Of a DNA stretch of 64,000 bases, positions 49,980 to 62,700 are shown piece by piece; positions within the stretch are counted from its first letter, which is position 1, and each line of letters starts with the position of its first letter. The translations under genes and the position numbers were made by a program. The DNA is from Ptiloglossa arizonensis. Lineage: Eukaryota; Arthropoda; Insecta; Hymenoptera; Colletidae. The notes under the pieces were generated by a model. That model was not told the origin of the DNA. It did not search any database and worked only from the letters and a program-made list of their open reading frames with translations. The stretch lies in assembly GCF_051014685.1 (NCBI RefSeq), contig NW_027479508.1, positions 1-64,000 on the forward strand, written 5' to 3'.

Positions 49980-52900
49980 CTTTCAGATGCAACAGGGTTT
50001 TTTTGGGTTAGGTCAATGCGTTCGCGAGATATGGGAGTTTGAAGCTAAGAAATGGTTGAGAAGGCAAAAAATTTTTCGCATTTCTGCTGCTCCAAACGCT
50101 TAACCAGAATGGCCTAGGGAAAAAATACACATACCGTTGTAATCGGGCGAGTTTCTACTTTCAGATGCAACAGGAATTTTTGGGTTAGGTCAATCCGTTC
50201 GCGAGATATGGGAGTTTGAAGCTAAGAAATGGTTGAGAAGGCAGAAAATTTTTCGCAATTCTGCTGCTCCAAACGCTTAACCAGAATGGCCTAGGGAAAA
50301 AATACACATACCGTTGTAATCGGGCGAGTTTCTACATTCAAATGCAATAGGACGTTTTGGGTTAGGTCAATCCGTTCGCGAGATATGGGAGTTTGAAGCC
50401 AAGAAATGGTTGAGAAGGCAAAAAATTTTTCGCAATTCTGCTGCTCCAAACTCTTAACCAGAATGGCCTAGGGAAAAAATACACATACCGTTGTAATCGG
50501 GCGAGTTTCTACTTTCAGATGCAATAGGAGTTTTTGGGTTAGGTCAATCCGTTCGCGAGATATGGGAGTTTGAAGCCAAGAAATGGTTGAGAAGACAACA
50601 AATTTTTCGCACTTCTACTGCTCCAAACGCTTAACCAGAATGGCCTAGGGAAAAAATACACATACCGTTGTAATCGGGCGAGTTTCTACTTTCAGATGCA
50701 ATAGGAATTTTAGGGTTAGGTCAATCCGTTCGCGAGATATGGGAGTTTGAAGCTAAGAAATGGTAGAGAAGACAACAAATTTTTCGCACTTCTGCTGCTC
50801 CAAACGCTTAACCAGAATGGCCTAGGGAAAAAATACACATACCGTTGTAATCGGGCGAGTTTCTACTTTCAGATGCAATAGGAATTTTTGGGTTAGGTCA
50901 ATCCGTTCGGCGAGATATGGGAGTTTGAAGCCAAGAAATGGTTGAGAAGACAACAAATTTTTCGCACTTCTGCTGCTCCAAACTCTTAACCAGAATGGCC
51001 TAGGGAAAAAATACACATACCGTTGTAATCGGGCGAGTTTCTACTTTCAGATGCAACAGGAATTTTTGGGTTAGGTCAATCCGTTCGCGAGATATGGGAG
51101 TTTGAAGCCAAGAAATGGTTGAGAAGGCAAAAAATTTTTCGCAATTCTGCTGCTCCAAACTCTTAACCAGAATGGCCTAGGGAAAAAATACACATACCGT
51201 TGTAATCGGGCGAGTTTCTACTTTTAGGTGCAATAGGAATTTTTGGGTTAGGTCAATCCGTTCGCGAGATATGGGAGTTTGAAGCTAAGAAATGGTTGAG
51301 AAGGCAGAAAATTTTTCGCAATTCTGCTGCTCCAAACGCTTAACCAAAATGGCCTAGGGAAAAAATACACATACCGTTGTAATCGGGCGAGCTTCTACTT
51401 TCAAATGCAATAGGACGTTTTGGGTTAGGTCAATCCGTTCGCGAGATATGGGAGTTTGAAGCCAAGAAATGGTTGAGAAGGCTAAAAATTTTTCGCAATT
51501 CTGCTGCTCCAAACTCTTAACCAGAATGGCCTAGGGAAAAAATACACATACCGTTGTAATCTGGCGAGTTTCTACTTTCAGATGCAATAGGAATGTTTGG
51601 GTTAGGTCAATCCGTTCACGAGATATGGGAGTTTGAAGCCAAGAAATGGTTGAGATGGCAAAAAATTTTTCGCAATTCTGCTGCTCCAAACGCTTAGGCA
51701 GAATGGCCTAGGGAAAAAATACACATACCGTTGTAATCGGGCGAGTTTCTACTTTCAGATGCAATAGGAATTTTTGGGTTAGGTCAATCCGTTCACGAGA
51801 TATGGGAGTTTGAAGCCAAGAAATGGTTGAGATGGCAAAAAATTTTTCGCAATTCTGCTGCTGCAAACGCTTAGCCAGAATGGCCTAGGGAAAAAATACA
51901 CATACCGTTGTAATCGGGCGAGTTTCTACTTTCAGATGCAATAGGAATTTTTGGGTTAGGTCAATCCGTTCGCGAGATATGGGAGTTTGAAGCCAAGAAA
52001 TGGTTGAGAAGGCAAAAAATTTTTCGCAATTCTGCTGCTCCAAACTCTTAAACAGAATGGCCTAGGGAAAAAATACACATACCGTTGTAATCGGGCGACT
52101 TTCTACTTTCAGATGCAGCAGGGTTTTTTTGGGTTAGGTCAATGCGTTCGCGAGATATGGGAGTTTGAAGCTAAGAAATGGTTGAGAAGGCAAAAAATTT
52201 TTCGCATTTCTGCTGCTCCAAACGCTTAACCAGAATGGCCTAGGGAAAAAATACACATACCGTTGTAATCGGGCGAGTTTCTACTTTTAGGTGCAACAGG
52301 AATTTTTGGGTTAGGTCAATCCGTTCGCGAGATATGGGAGTTTGAAGCTAAGAAATGGTTGAGAAGGCAGAAAATTTTTCGCAATTCTGCTGCTCCAAAC
52401 GCTTAACCAAAATGGCCTAGGGAAAAAATACACATACCGTTGTAATCGGGCGAGCTTCTACTTTCAAATGCAATAGGACGTTTTGGGTTAGGTCAATCCG
52501 TTCGCGAGATATGGGAGTTTGAAGCCAAGAAATGGTTGAGAAGGCTAAAAATTTTTCGCAATTCTGCTGCTCCAAACTCTTAACCAGAATGGCCTAGGGA
52601 AAAAATACACATACCGTTGTAATCTGGCGAGATTCTACTTTCAGATGCAATAGGAATGTTTGGGTTAGGTCAATCCGTTCACGAGATATGGGAGTTTGAA
52701 GCCAAGAAATGGTTGAGATGGCAAAAAATTTTTCGCAATTCTGCTGCTCCAAACGCTTAGGCAGAATGGCCTAGGGAAAAAATACACATACCGTTGTAAT
52801 CGGGCGAGTTTCTACTTTCAGATGCAATAGGAATTTTTGGGTTAGGTCAATCCGTTCACGAGATATGGGAGTTTGAAGCCAAGAAATGGTTGAGATGGCA

Positions 52901-53335
52901 AAAAATTTTTCGCAATTCTGCTGCTGCAAACGCTTAGCCAGAATGGCCTAGGGAAAAAATACACATACCGTTGTAATCGGGCGAGTTTCTACTTTCAGAT
53001 GCAATAGGAATTTTTGGGTTAGGTCAATCCGTTCGCGAGATATGGGAGTTTGAAGCCAAGAAATGGTTGAGAAGGCAAAAAATTTTTCGCAATTCTGCGG
53101 CTCCAAACTCTTAACCAGAATGGCCTAGGGAAAAAATACACATACCGTTGTAATCGGGCGAGTTTCTACTTTCAGATGCAACAGGGTTTTTTTGGGTTAG
53201 GTCAATGCGTTCGCGAGATATGGGAGTTTGAAGCTAAGAAATGGTTGAGAAGGCAAAAAATTTTTCGCATTTCTGCTGCTCCAAACGCTTAACCAGAATG
53301 GCCTAGGGAAAAAATACACATACCGTTGTAATCGG
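49980..53335. repeat. Right segment with one-base-longer monomers (178 bp)
   Basis: Four monomers are 178 bp. Three share the change from aggaattttt to agggttttttt (near 49994, 52120 and 53184), and one has cgttcggcgag with an extra G near 50909. These return the cumulative phase from -6 to -2. The shared change marks one lineage copied within this segment. All other monomers here are standard in length. Confidence 0.8.
51175..53300. repeat. Six-monomer tandem duplication (1063-bp unit)
   Basis: Copy 1 is about 51175-52237 and copy 2 about 52238-53300. Markers repeat at 1063 bp (6 x 177 plus the one-base gain): cttttaggtg near 51223 and 52286, taaccaaaatgg (51345 and 52408), gagcttc (C at 51392 and 52455), aggaatgttt near 51593 and 52655, cttaggcag (51696 and 52759), ctgctgcaaac near 51859 and 52922, and agggttttttt near 52120 and 53184. 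A few substitutions separate the copies, such as gagattc near 52630 and ctgcggctcc near 53098. Confidence 0.82.
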
Positions 53336-56300
53336 GCGAGTTTCTACTTTCAGATGCAATAGGAATTTTTGGGTTAGGTCAATCCGTTCGCGAGATATGG
53401 GAGTTTGAAGCCAAGAAATGGTTGAGAAGACAACAAATTTTTCGCACTTCTGCTGCTCCAAACGCTTAACCAGAATGGCCTAGGGAAAAAATACACATTC
53501 CGTTGTAATCGGGCGAGTTTCTACTTTCAAGTGCAATAGGAATTTTTGGGTTAGGTCAATCCGTTCGCGAGATATGGGAGTTTGAAGCTAAGAAATGGTA
53601 GAGAAGACAACAAATTTTTCGCACTTCTGCTGCTCCAAACGCTTAACCAGAATGGCCTAGGGAAAAAATACACATACCGTTGTAATCGGGCGAGTTTCTA
53701 CTTTCAGATGCAACAGGAATTTTTGGGTTAGGTCAATCCGTTCGCGAGATATGGGAGTTTGAAGCTAAGAAATGGTTGAGAAGGCAGAAAATTTTTCGCA
53801 ATTCTGCTGCTCCAAACGCTTAACCAGAATGGCCTAGGGAAAAAATACACATACCGTTGTAATCGGGCGAGTTTCTACTTTCAAATGCAATAGGACGTTT
53901 TGGGTTAGGTCAATCCGTTCGCGAGATATAGGAGTTTGAAGCCAAGAAATGGTTGAGAAGGCAAAAAATTTTTCGCAACTCTGCTGCTCCAAACTCTTAA
54001 CCAGAATGGCCTAGAGAAAAAATACACATACCGTTGTAATCTGGCGAGTTTCTACTTTCAGATGCAATAGGAATTTTTGGGTTAGGTCAATCCGTTCACG
54101 AGATATGGGAGTTTGAAGCCAAGAAATGGTAGAGAAGACAACAAATTTTTCGCACTTCTGCTCCTCCAAACGCTTAACCAGAATGGCCTAGGGAAAAAAT
54201 ACACATACCGTTGTAATCGGGCGAGTTTCTACTTTCAGATGCAATAGGAATTTTTGGGTTAGGTCAATCCGTTCGCGAGATATGGGAGTTTGAAGCTAAG
54301 AAATGGTAGAGAAGACAACAAATTTTTCGCAATTCTGCTTCTCCAAACGCTTAACCAGATTGGGCCATGGAAAAAATACACATACCGTTGTAATCGGGCG
54401 AGTTTCTACTTTCAGGTGAAATAGGAATTTTTGGGTTAGGTCAATCCGTTCGCGAGATATGGGAGTTTGAAGCCAAGAAATGGTTGAGAAGGCAAAAAAT
54501 TTTTCGCAATTCTGCTGCTCCAAACTCTTAACCAGAATGGCCTAGGGAAAAAATACACATACCGTTGTAATCGGTCGAGTTTCTACTTTCAGATGCAACA
54601 GGAATTTTTGGGTTAGGTCAATGCGTTCGCGAGATATGGGAGTTTGAAGCTAAGAAATGGTTGAGAAGGCAAAAAATTTTTCGCATTTCTGCTGCTCCAA
54701 ACGCTTAACCAGAATGGCCTAGGGAAAAAATACACATACCGTTGTAATCGGGCGAGTTTCTACTTTCAGATGCAACAGGAATTTTTGGGTTAGGTCAATC
54801 CGTTCGCGAGATATGGGAGTTTGAAGCTAAGAAATGGTTGAGAAGGCAGAAAATTTTTCGCAATTCTGCTGCTCCAAACGCTTAACCAGAATGGCCTAGG
54901 GAAAAAATACACATACCGTTGTAATCAGGCGAGTTTCTACTTTCAAATGCAATAGGAGTTTTTGGGTTAGGTCAATCCGTTCGCGAGATATGGGAGTTTG
55001 AAGCCAAGAAATGGTTGGGAAGACAACAAATTTTTCGCACTTCTGCTGCTCCAAACGCTTAACCAGAATGGCCTAGGGAAAAAATACACATACCGTTGTA
55101 ATCGGGCGAGTTTCTACTTTCAGATGCAATAGGAATTTTTGGGTTAGGTCAATCCGTTCGCGAGATATGGGAGTTTGAAGCTAAGAAATGGTAGAGAAGA
55201 CAACAAATTTTTCGCACTTCTGCTCCTCCAAACGCTTAACCAGAATGGCCTAGGGAAAAAATACAGATACCGTTGTAATCGGGCGAGTTTCTACTTTCAG
55301 ATGCAATAGGAATTTTTGGGTTAGGTCAATCCGTTCGCGAGATATGGGAGTTTGAAGCTAAGAAATGGTTGAGAAGGCAAAAAATTTTTCGCATTTCTGC
55401 TGCTCCAAACGCTTAACCAGAATGGCCTAGGGAAAAAATACACATACCGTTGTAATCGGGCGAGTTTCTACTTTCAGATGCAATAGGAGTTTTTGGGTTA
55501 GGTCAATCCGTTCGCGAGATATGGGAGTTTGAAGCCAAGAAATGGTTGAGAAGACAACAAATTTTTCGCACTTCTGCTGCTCCAAACGCTTAACCAGAAT
55601 GGCCTAGGGAAAAAATACACATACCGTTGTAATCGGGCGAGTTTCTACTTTCAGATGCAATAGGAATTTTTGGGTTAGGTCAATCCGTTCGAGAGATATG
55701 GGAGTTTGAAGCTAATAAATGGTAGAGAAGACAAGAAATTTTTCGCACTTCTGCTGCTCCAAACGCTTAACCAGAATGGCCTAGGGAAAAAATACACATA
55801 CCGTTGTAATCGGGCGAGTTTCTACTTTCAGATGCAATAGGAATTTTTGGGTTAGGTCAATCCGTTCGCGAGATATGGGAGTTTGAAGCCAAGAAATGGT
55901 TGAGAAGACAACAAATTTTTCGCACTTCTGCTGCTCCAAACGCTTAACCAGAATGGCCTAGGGAAAAAATACACATTCCGTTGTAATCGGGCGAGTTTCT
56001 ACTTTCAAGTGCAATAGGAATTTTTGGGTTAGGTCAATCCGTTCGCGAGATATGGGAGTTTGAAGCTAAGAAATGGTAGAGAAGACAACAAATTTTTCGC
56101 AATTCTGCTGCTCCAAACGCTTAACCAGAATGGCCTAGGGAAAAAATACACATACCGTTGTAATCGGGCGAGTTTCTACTTTCAGATGCAACAGGAATTT
56201 TTGGGTTAGGTCAATCCGTTCGCGAGATATGGGAGTTTGAAGCTAACAAATGGTTGAGAAGGCAGAAAATTTTTCGCAATTCTGCTGCTCCAAACGCTTA

Positions 56301-57370
56301 ACCAGAATGGCCTAGGGAAAAAATACACATACCGTTGTAATCGGGCGAGTTTCTACTTTCAAATGCAATAGGACGTTTTGGGTTAGGTCAATCCGTTCGC
56401 GAGATATGGGAGTTTGAAGCCAAGAAATGGTTGAGAAGGCAAAAAATTTTTCGCAATTCTGCTGCTCCAAACTCTTAACCAGAATGGCCTAGAGAAAAAA
56501 TACACATACCGTTGTAATCTGGCGAGTTTCTACTTTCAGATGCAATAGGAATTTTTGGGTTAGGTCAATCCGTTCGCGAGATATGGGAGTTTGAAGCCAA
56601 GAAATGGTTGAGAAGACAACAAATTTTTCGCAATTCTGCTGCTCCAAACGCTTAACCGGAATGGCCTAGGGAAAAAATACACATACCGTTGTAATCGGGC
56701 GAGTTTCTACTTTCAGATGCAATAGGAATTTTTGGGTTAGGTCAATCCGTTCGCGAGATATGGGAGTTTGAAGCTAAGAAATGGTAGAGAAGACAACAAA
56801 TTTTTCGCAATTCTGCTTCTCCAAACGCTTAACCAGATTGGGCCATGGAAAAAATACACATACCGTTGTAATCGGGCGAGTTTCTACTTTCAGGTGAAAT
56901 AGGAATTTTTGGGTTAGGTCAATCCGTTCGCGAGATATGGGAGTTTGAAGCCAAGAAATGGTTGAGAAGGCAAAAAATTTTTCGCAATTCTGCTGCTCCA
57001 AACTCTTAACCAGAATGGCCTAGGGAAAAAATACACATACCGTTGTAATCGGGCGAGTTTCTACTTTCAGATGCAACAGGAATTTTTGGGTTAGGTCAAT
57101 GCGTTCGCGAGATATGGGAGTTTGAAGCTAAGAAATGGTTGAGAAGGCAAAAAATTATTCGCATTTCTGCTGCTCCAAACGCTTAACCAGAATGGCCTAG
57201 GGAAAAAATACACATACCGTTGTAATCGGGCGAGTTTCTACTTTCAAATGCAATAGGACGTTTTGGGTTAGGTCAATCCGTTCGCGAGATATGGGAGTTT
57301 GAAGCCAAGAAATAGTTGAGAAGGCAAAAAATTTTTCGCAATTCTGCTGCTCCAAACGCTTAGCCAGAAT
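53335..57370. repeat. Mixed monomers sharing a block with 38.9-40.1 kb
   Basis: The gattgggccatgg plus caggtgaaatagg monomer pair occurs at 54296-54523 and 56774-57001 (14 monomers apart), and also at 39424-39651 and 61375-61602. The unit that follows has CGGT at about 54573 and 39702 but CGGG after 57001. The 39.4 and 54.3 kb copies are 84 monomers plus 4 bp apart, which equals the four single-base gains between them. No gene or insertion is seen. Confidence 0.65.
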
Positions 57371-57371
57371 G

Positions 57372-58433
57372 GCCTAGGGAAAAAATACACATACCGTTGT
57401 AATCGGGCGAGTTTCTACTTTCAGATGCAATAGGAATTTTTGGGTTAGGTCAATCCGTTCGCGAGATATGGGAGTTTGAAGCTAAGAAATGGTAGAGAAG
57501 ACAACAAATTTTTCTCACTTCTGCTGCTCCAAACGCTTAACCAGAATAGCCTAGGGAAAAAATACACATACAGTTGTAATCGGGCGAGTTTCTACTTTCA
57601 GATGCAATAGGAATTTTTGGGTTAGGTCAATCCGTTCGTGAGATATGGGAGTTTGAAGCTAAGAAATGGTTGATAAGACAACAAATTTTTTGCACTTCTG
57701 CTGCTCCAAACGCTTAACCGGAATGGCCTAGGGAAAAAATACACATACCGTTGTAATCGGGCGAGTTTCTACTTTCAGATGCAATAGGAGTTTTTGGGTT
57801 AGGTCAATGCGTTCGCGAGATATGGGAGTTTGAAGCCAAGAAATGGTTGAGAAGACAACAAATTTTTCGCACTTCTGCTGCTCCAAACGCTTAACCAGAA
57901 TGGCCTAGGGAAAAAATACACATACCGTTGTAATCGGGCGAGTTTCTACTTTCAGATGCAATAGGAATTTTTGGGTTAGGTCAATCCGTTCGCGAGATAT
58001 GGGAGTTTGAAGCTAAGAAATGGTAGAGAAGACAACAAATTTTTCTCACTTCTGCTGCTCCAAACGCTTAACCAGAATGGCCTAGGGAAAAAATACACAT
58101 ACCGTTGTAATCGGGCGAGTTTCTACTTTCAGATGCAATAGGAATTTTTGGGTTAGGTCAATCCGTTCGCGAGATATGGGAGTTTGAAGCTAAGAAATGG
58201 TTGATAAGACAACAAATTTTTCGCACTTCTGCTGCTCCAAACGCTTAACCGGAATGGCCTAGGGAAAAAATACACATACCGTTGTAATCGGGCGAGTTTC
58301 TACTTTCAGATGCAATAGGAGTTTTTGGGTTAGGTCAATCCGTTCGCGAGATATGGGAGTTTGAAGCCAAGAAATGGTTGAGAAGACAACAAATTTTTCG
58401 CACTTCTGCTGCTCCAAACGCTTAACCAGAATG
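57372..58433. repeat. Three-monomer tandem duplication (2 x 531 bp)
   Basis: Two 531-bp units (about 57372-57902 and 57903-58433) share tttctcac in place of tttcgcac (near 57513 and 58044), taaccggaatgg (near 57718 and 58249) and a gagttttt unit. The first copy has extra private changes: gaatagcc near 57545, ACAGTTG near 57571, cgtgag near 57637, ttttttgcac near 57688 and caatgcg near 57808. The second copy lacks them, so those changes either arose after duplication or were erased from the second copy. Confidence 0.75.
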
Positions 58434-59759
58434 GCCTAGGGAAAAAATACACATACCGTTGTAATCGGGCGAGTTTCTACTTTCAGATGCAATTGGAATT
58501 TTTGGGTTAGGTCAATCCGTTCGCGAGATATGGGAGTTTGAAGCTAAGAAATGGTAGAGAAGACAACAAATTTTTCGCACTTCTGCTCCTCCAAACGCTT
58601 AACCAGAATGTCCTAGGGAAAAAATACACATACCGTTGTAATCGGGCGAGTTTCTACTTTCAGATGCAATAGGACGCTTTGGGTTAGGTCAATCCGTTCG
58701 CGAGATATGGGAGTTTGAAGCTAAGAAATGGTAGAGAAGACAACAAATTTTTCGCAATTCTGCTTCTCTAAACGCTTAACCAGAATGGGCTAGGGAAAAA
58801 ATACACATACCGTTGTAATCGGGCGAGTTTCTACTTTCAGGTGAAATAGGAATTTTTGGGTTAGGTCAATCCGTTCGCGAGATATGGGAGTTTGAAGCCA
58901 AGAAATGGTTGAGAAGGCAAAAAATTTTTCGCAATTCTGCTGCTCCAAACTCTTAACCAGAATGGCCTAGGGGAAAAATACACATAGCGTTGTAATCGGG
59001 CGAGTTTCTACTTTCAGATGCAACAGGAATTTTTGGGTTAGGTCAATGTGTTCGCGAGATATGGGAGTTTGAAGCTAAGAAATGGTTGAGAAGGCAAAAA
59101 ATTTTTCGCATTTCTGCTGCTCCAAACGCTTAACCAGAATGGCCTAGGGAAAAAACACACATACCGTTGTAATCGGGCGAGTTTCTACTTTCAGATGCAA
59201 CAGGAATTTTTGGGGTAGGTCAATCCGTTCGCGAGATATGGGAGTTTGAAGCTAAGAAATGGTTGAGAAGGCAGAAAATTTTTCGCAATTCTGCTGCTCC
59301 AAACGCTTAACCAGAATGGCCTAGGGAAAAAATACACATACCGTTGTAATCGGGCGAGTTTCTACTTTCAAATGCAATAGGACGTTTTGGGTTAGGTCAA
59401 TCCGTTCGCGAGATATGGGAGTTTGAAGCCAAGAAATGGTTGAGAAGGCAAAAAATTTTTCGCAATTCTGCTGCTCCAAACTCTTAACCAGAATGGCCTA
59501 GGGAAAAAATACACATACCGTTGTAATCTGGCGAGTTTCTACTTTCAGATGCAATAGGAATTTTTGGGTTAGGTCAATCCGTTCACGAGATATGGGAGTT
59601 TGAAGCCAAGAAATGGTTGAGACGGCAAAAAATTTTTCGCAATTCTGCTGCTCCAAACGCTTAGCCAGAATGGCCTAGGGAAAAAATACACATACCGTTG
59701 TAATCGGGCGAGTTTCTACTTTCAGATGCAATAGGAATTTTTGGGTTAGGTCAATCCGT

Positions 59760-62700
59760 TCGCGAGATATGGGAGTTTGAAGCTAAGAAATGGTAGAGAA
59801 GACAACAAATTTTTCGCACTTCTGCTGCTCCAAACGCTTAACCAGAATGGCCTAGGGAAAAAATACACATACCGTTGTAATCGGGCGAGTTTCTACTTTC
59901 AGATGCAATAGGAATTTTTGGGTTAGGTCAATCCGTTCGCGAGATATGGGAGTTTGAAGCTAAGAAATGGTAGAGAAGACAACAAATTTTTCGCACTTCT
60001 GCTGCTCCAAACGCTTAACCAGAATGGCCTAGGGAAAAAATGCACATACCGTTGTAATCGGGCGAGTTTCTACTTTCAGATGCAATAGGAATTTTTGGGT
60101 TAGGTCAATCCGTTCGCGAGATATGGGAGTTTGAAGCTAAGAAATGGTAAAGAAGACAACAAATTTTTCGCAATTCTGCTTCTCCAAACGCTTAACCAGA
60201 ATGGGCTAGGGAAAAAATACACACACCGTTGTAATCGGGCGAGTTTCTACTTTCAGGTGCAATAGGAATTTTTGGGTTAGGTCAATCCGTTCGCGAGATA
60301 TGGGAGTTTGAAGCCAAGAAATGGTTGAGATGGCAAAAAATTTTCGCAATTCTGCTGCTCCAAACGCTTAGCCAGAATGGCCTAGGTAAAAAATACACAT
60401 ACCGTTGTAATCGGGCGAGCTTCTACTTTCAGATGCAATAGGAATTTTTGGGTTAGGTCAATCCGTTCGCGAGATATGGGAGTTTGAAGCCAAGAAATGG
60501 TTGAGAAGGCAAAAAATTTTTCGCAATTCTGCTGCTCCAAACTCTTAACCAGAATGGCCTAGGGAAAAAATACACACACCGTTGTAATCGGGCGAGTTTC
60601 TACTTTCAGGTGCAATAGGAATTTTTGGGTTAGGTCAATCCGTTCGCGAGATATGGGAGTTTGAAGCCAAGAAATGGTTGAGAAGGCAAAAAATTTTTCG
60701 CAATTCTGCTGCTCCAAACTCTTAACCAGAATGGCCTAGGGAAAAAATACACATACCGTTGTAATCTGGCGAGTTTCTACTTTCAGATGCAATAGGAATT
60801 TTTGGGTTAGGTCAATCCGTTCACGAGATATGGGAGTTTGAAGCCAAGAAATGGTTGAGATGGCAAAAAATTTTTCGCAATTCTGCTGCTCCAAACGCTT
60901 AGCCAGAATGGCCTAGGGAAAAAATACACATACCGTTGTAATCGGGCGAGTTTCTACTTTCAGATGCAATAGGAGTTTTTGGGTTAGGTCAATCCGTTCG
61001 CGAGATATGGGAGTTTGAAGCCAAGAAATGGTTGGGAAGACAACAAATTTTTCGCACTTCTGCTGCTCCAAACGCTTAACCAGAATGGCCTAGGGAAAAA
61101 ATACACATACCGTTGTAATCGGGCGAGTTTCTACTTTCAGATGCAATAGGAATTTTTGGGTTAGGTCAATCCGTTCGCGAGATATGGGAGTTTGAAGCTA
61201 AGAAATGGTAGAGAAGACAACAAATTTTTCGCATTTCTGCTCCTCCAAACGCTTAACCAGAATGGCCTAGGGAAAAAATACACATACCGTTGTAATCGGG
61301 CGAGTTTCTACTTTCAGATGCAATAGGAATTTTTGGGTTAGGTCAATCCGTTCGCGAGATATGGGAGTTTGAAGCTAAGAAATGGTAGAGAAGACAACAA
61401 ATTTTTCGCAATTCTGCTTCTCCAAACGCTTAACCAGATTGGGCCATGGAAAAAATACACATACCGTTGTAATCGGGCGAGTTTCTACTTTCAGGTGAAA
61501 TAGGAATTTTTGGGTTAGGTCAATCCGTTCACGAGATATGGGAGTTTGAAGCCAAGAAATGGTTGAGAAGGCAAAAAATTTTTCGCAATTCTGCTGCACC
61601 AAACTCTTAACCAGAATGGCCTAGGGAAAAAATACACATACCGTTGTAATCGGGCGAGTATCTACTTTCAGATGCAACAGGAATTTTTGGGTTAGGTCAA
61701 TGCGTTCGCGAGATATGGGAGTTTGAAGCTAAGAAATGGTTGAGAAGGCAAAAAATTTTTCGCATTTCTGCTGCTCCAAACGCTTAACCAGAATGGCCTA
61801 GGGAAAAAATACACATACCGTTGTAATCGGGCGAGTTTCTACTTTCAGATGCAACAGGAATTTTTGGATTAGGTCAATCCGTTCGCGAGATATGGGAGTT
61901 TGAAGCTAAGAAATGGTTGAGAAGGCAGAAAATTTTTCGCAATTCTGCTGCTCCAAACGCTTAACCAGAATGGCCTAGGGAAAAAATACACATACCGTTG
62001 TAATCGGGCGAGTTTCTACTTTCAAATGCAATAGGAGGTTTTGGGTTGGGTCAATCCGTTCGCGAGATATGGGAGTTTGAAGCCAAGAAATGGTTGAGAA
62101 GGCAAAAAATTTTTCGCAATTCTGCTGCTCCAAACTCTTAACCAGAATGGCCTAGGGAAAAAATACACATACCGTTGTAATCTGGCGAGTTTCTACTTTC
62201 AGATGCAATAGGAATTTTTGGGTTAGGTCAATCCGTTCACGATATATGGGAGTTTGAAGCCAAGAAATGGTTGAGATGGCAAAAAATTTTTCGCACTTCT
62301 GCTGCTCCAAACGCTTAACCAGAATGGCCTAGGGAAAAAATACACATACCGTTGTAATCGGGCGAGTTTCTACTTTCAGATGCAATAGGAATTTTTGGGT
62401 TAGGTCAATCCGTTCGCGAGATATGGGAGTTTGAAGCTAAGAAATGGTAGAGAAGACAACAAATTTTTCGCAATTCTGCTGCTCCAAACGCTTAACCAGA
62501 ATGGCCTAGGGAAAAAATACACATACCGTTGTAATCGGGCGAGTTTCTACTTTCAGATGCAATAGGAATTTTTGGGTTTGGTCAATCCGTTCGCGAGATA
62601 TGGGAGTTTGAAGCTAAGAAATGGTAAAGAAGACAACAAATTTTTCGCAATTCTGCTTCTCCAAACGCTTAACCAGAATGGGCTAGGGAAAAAATACACA

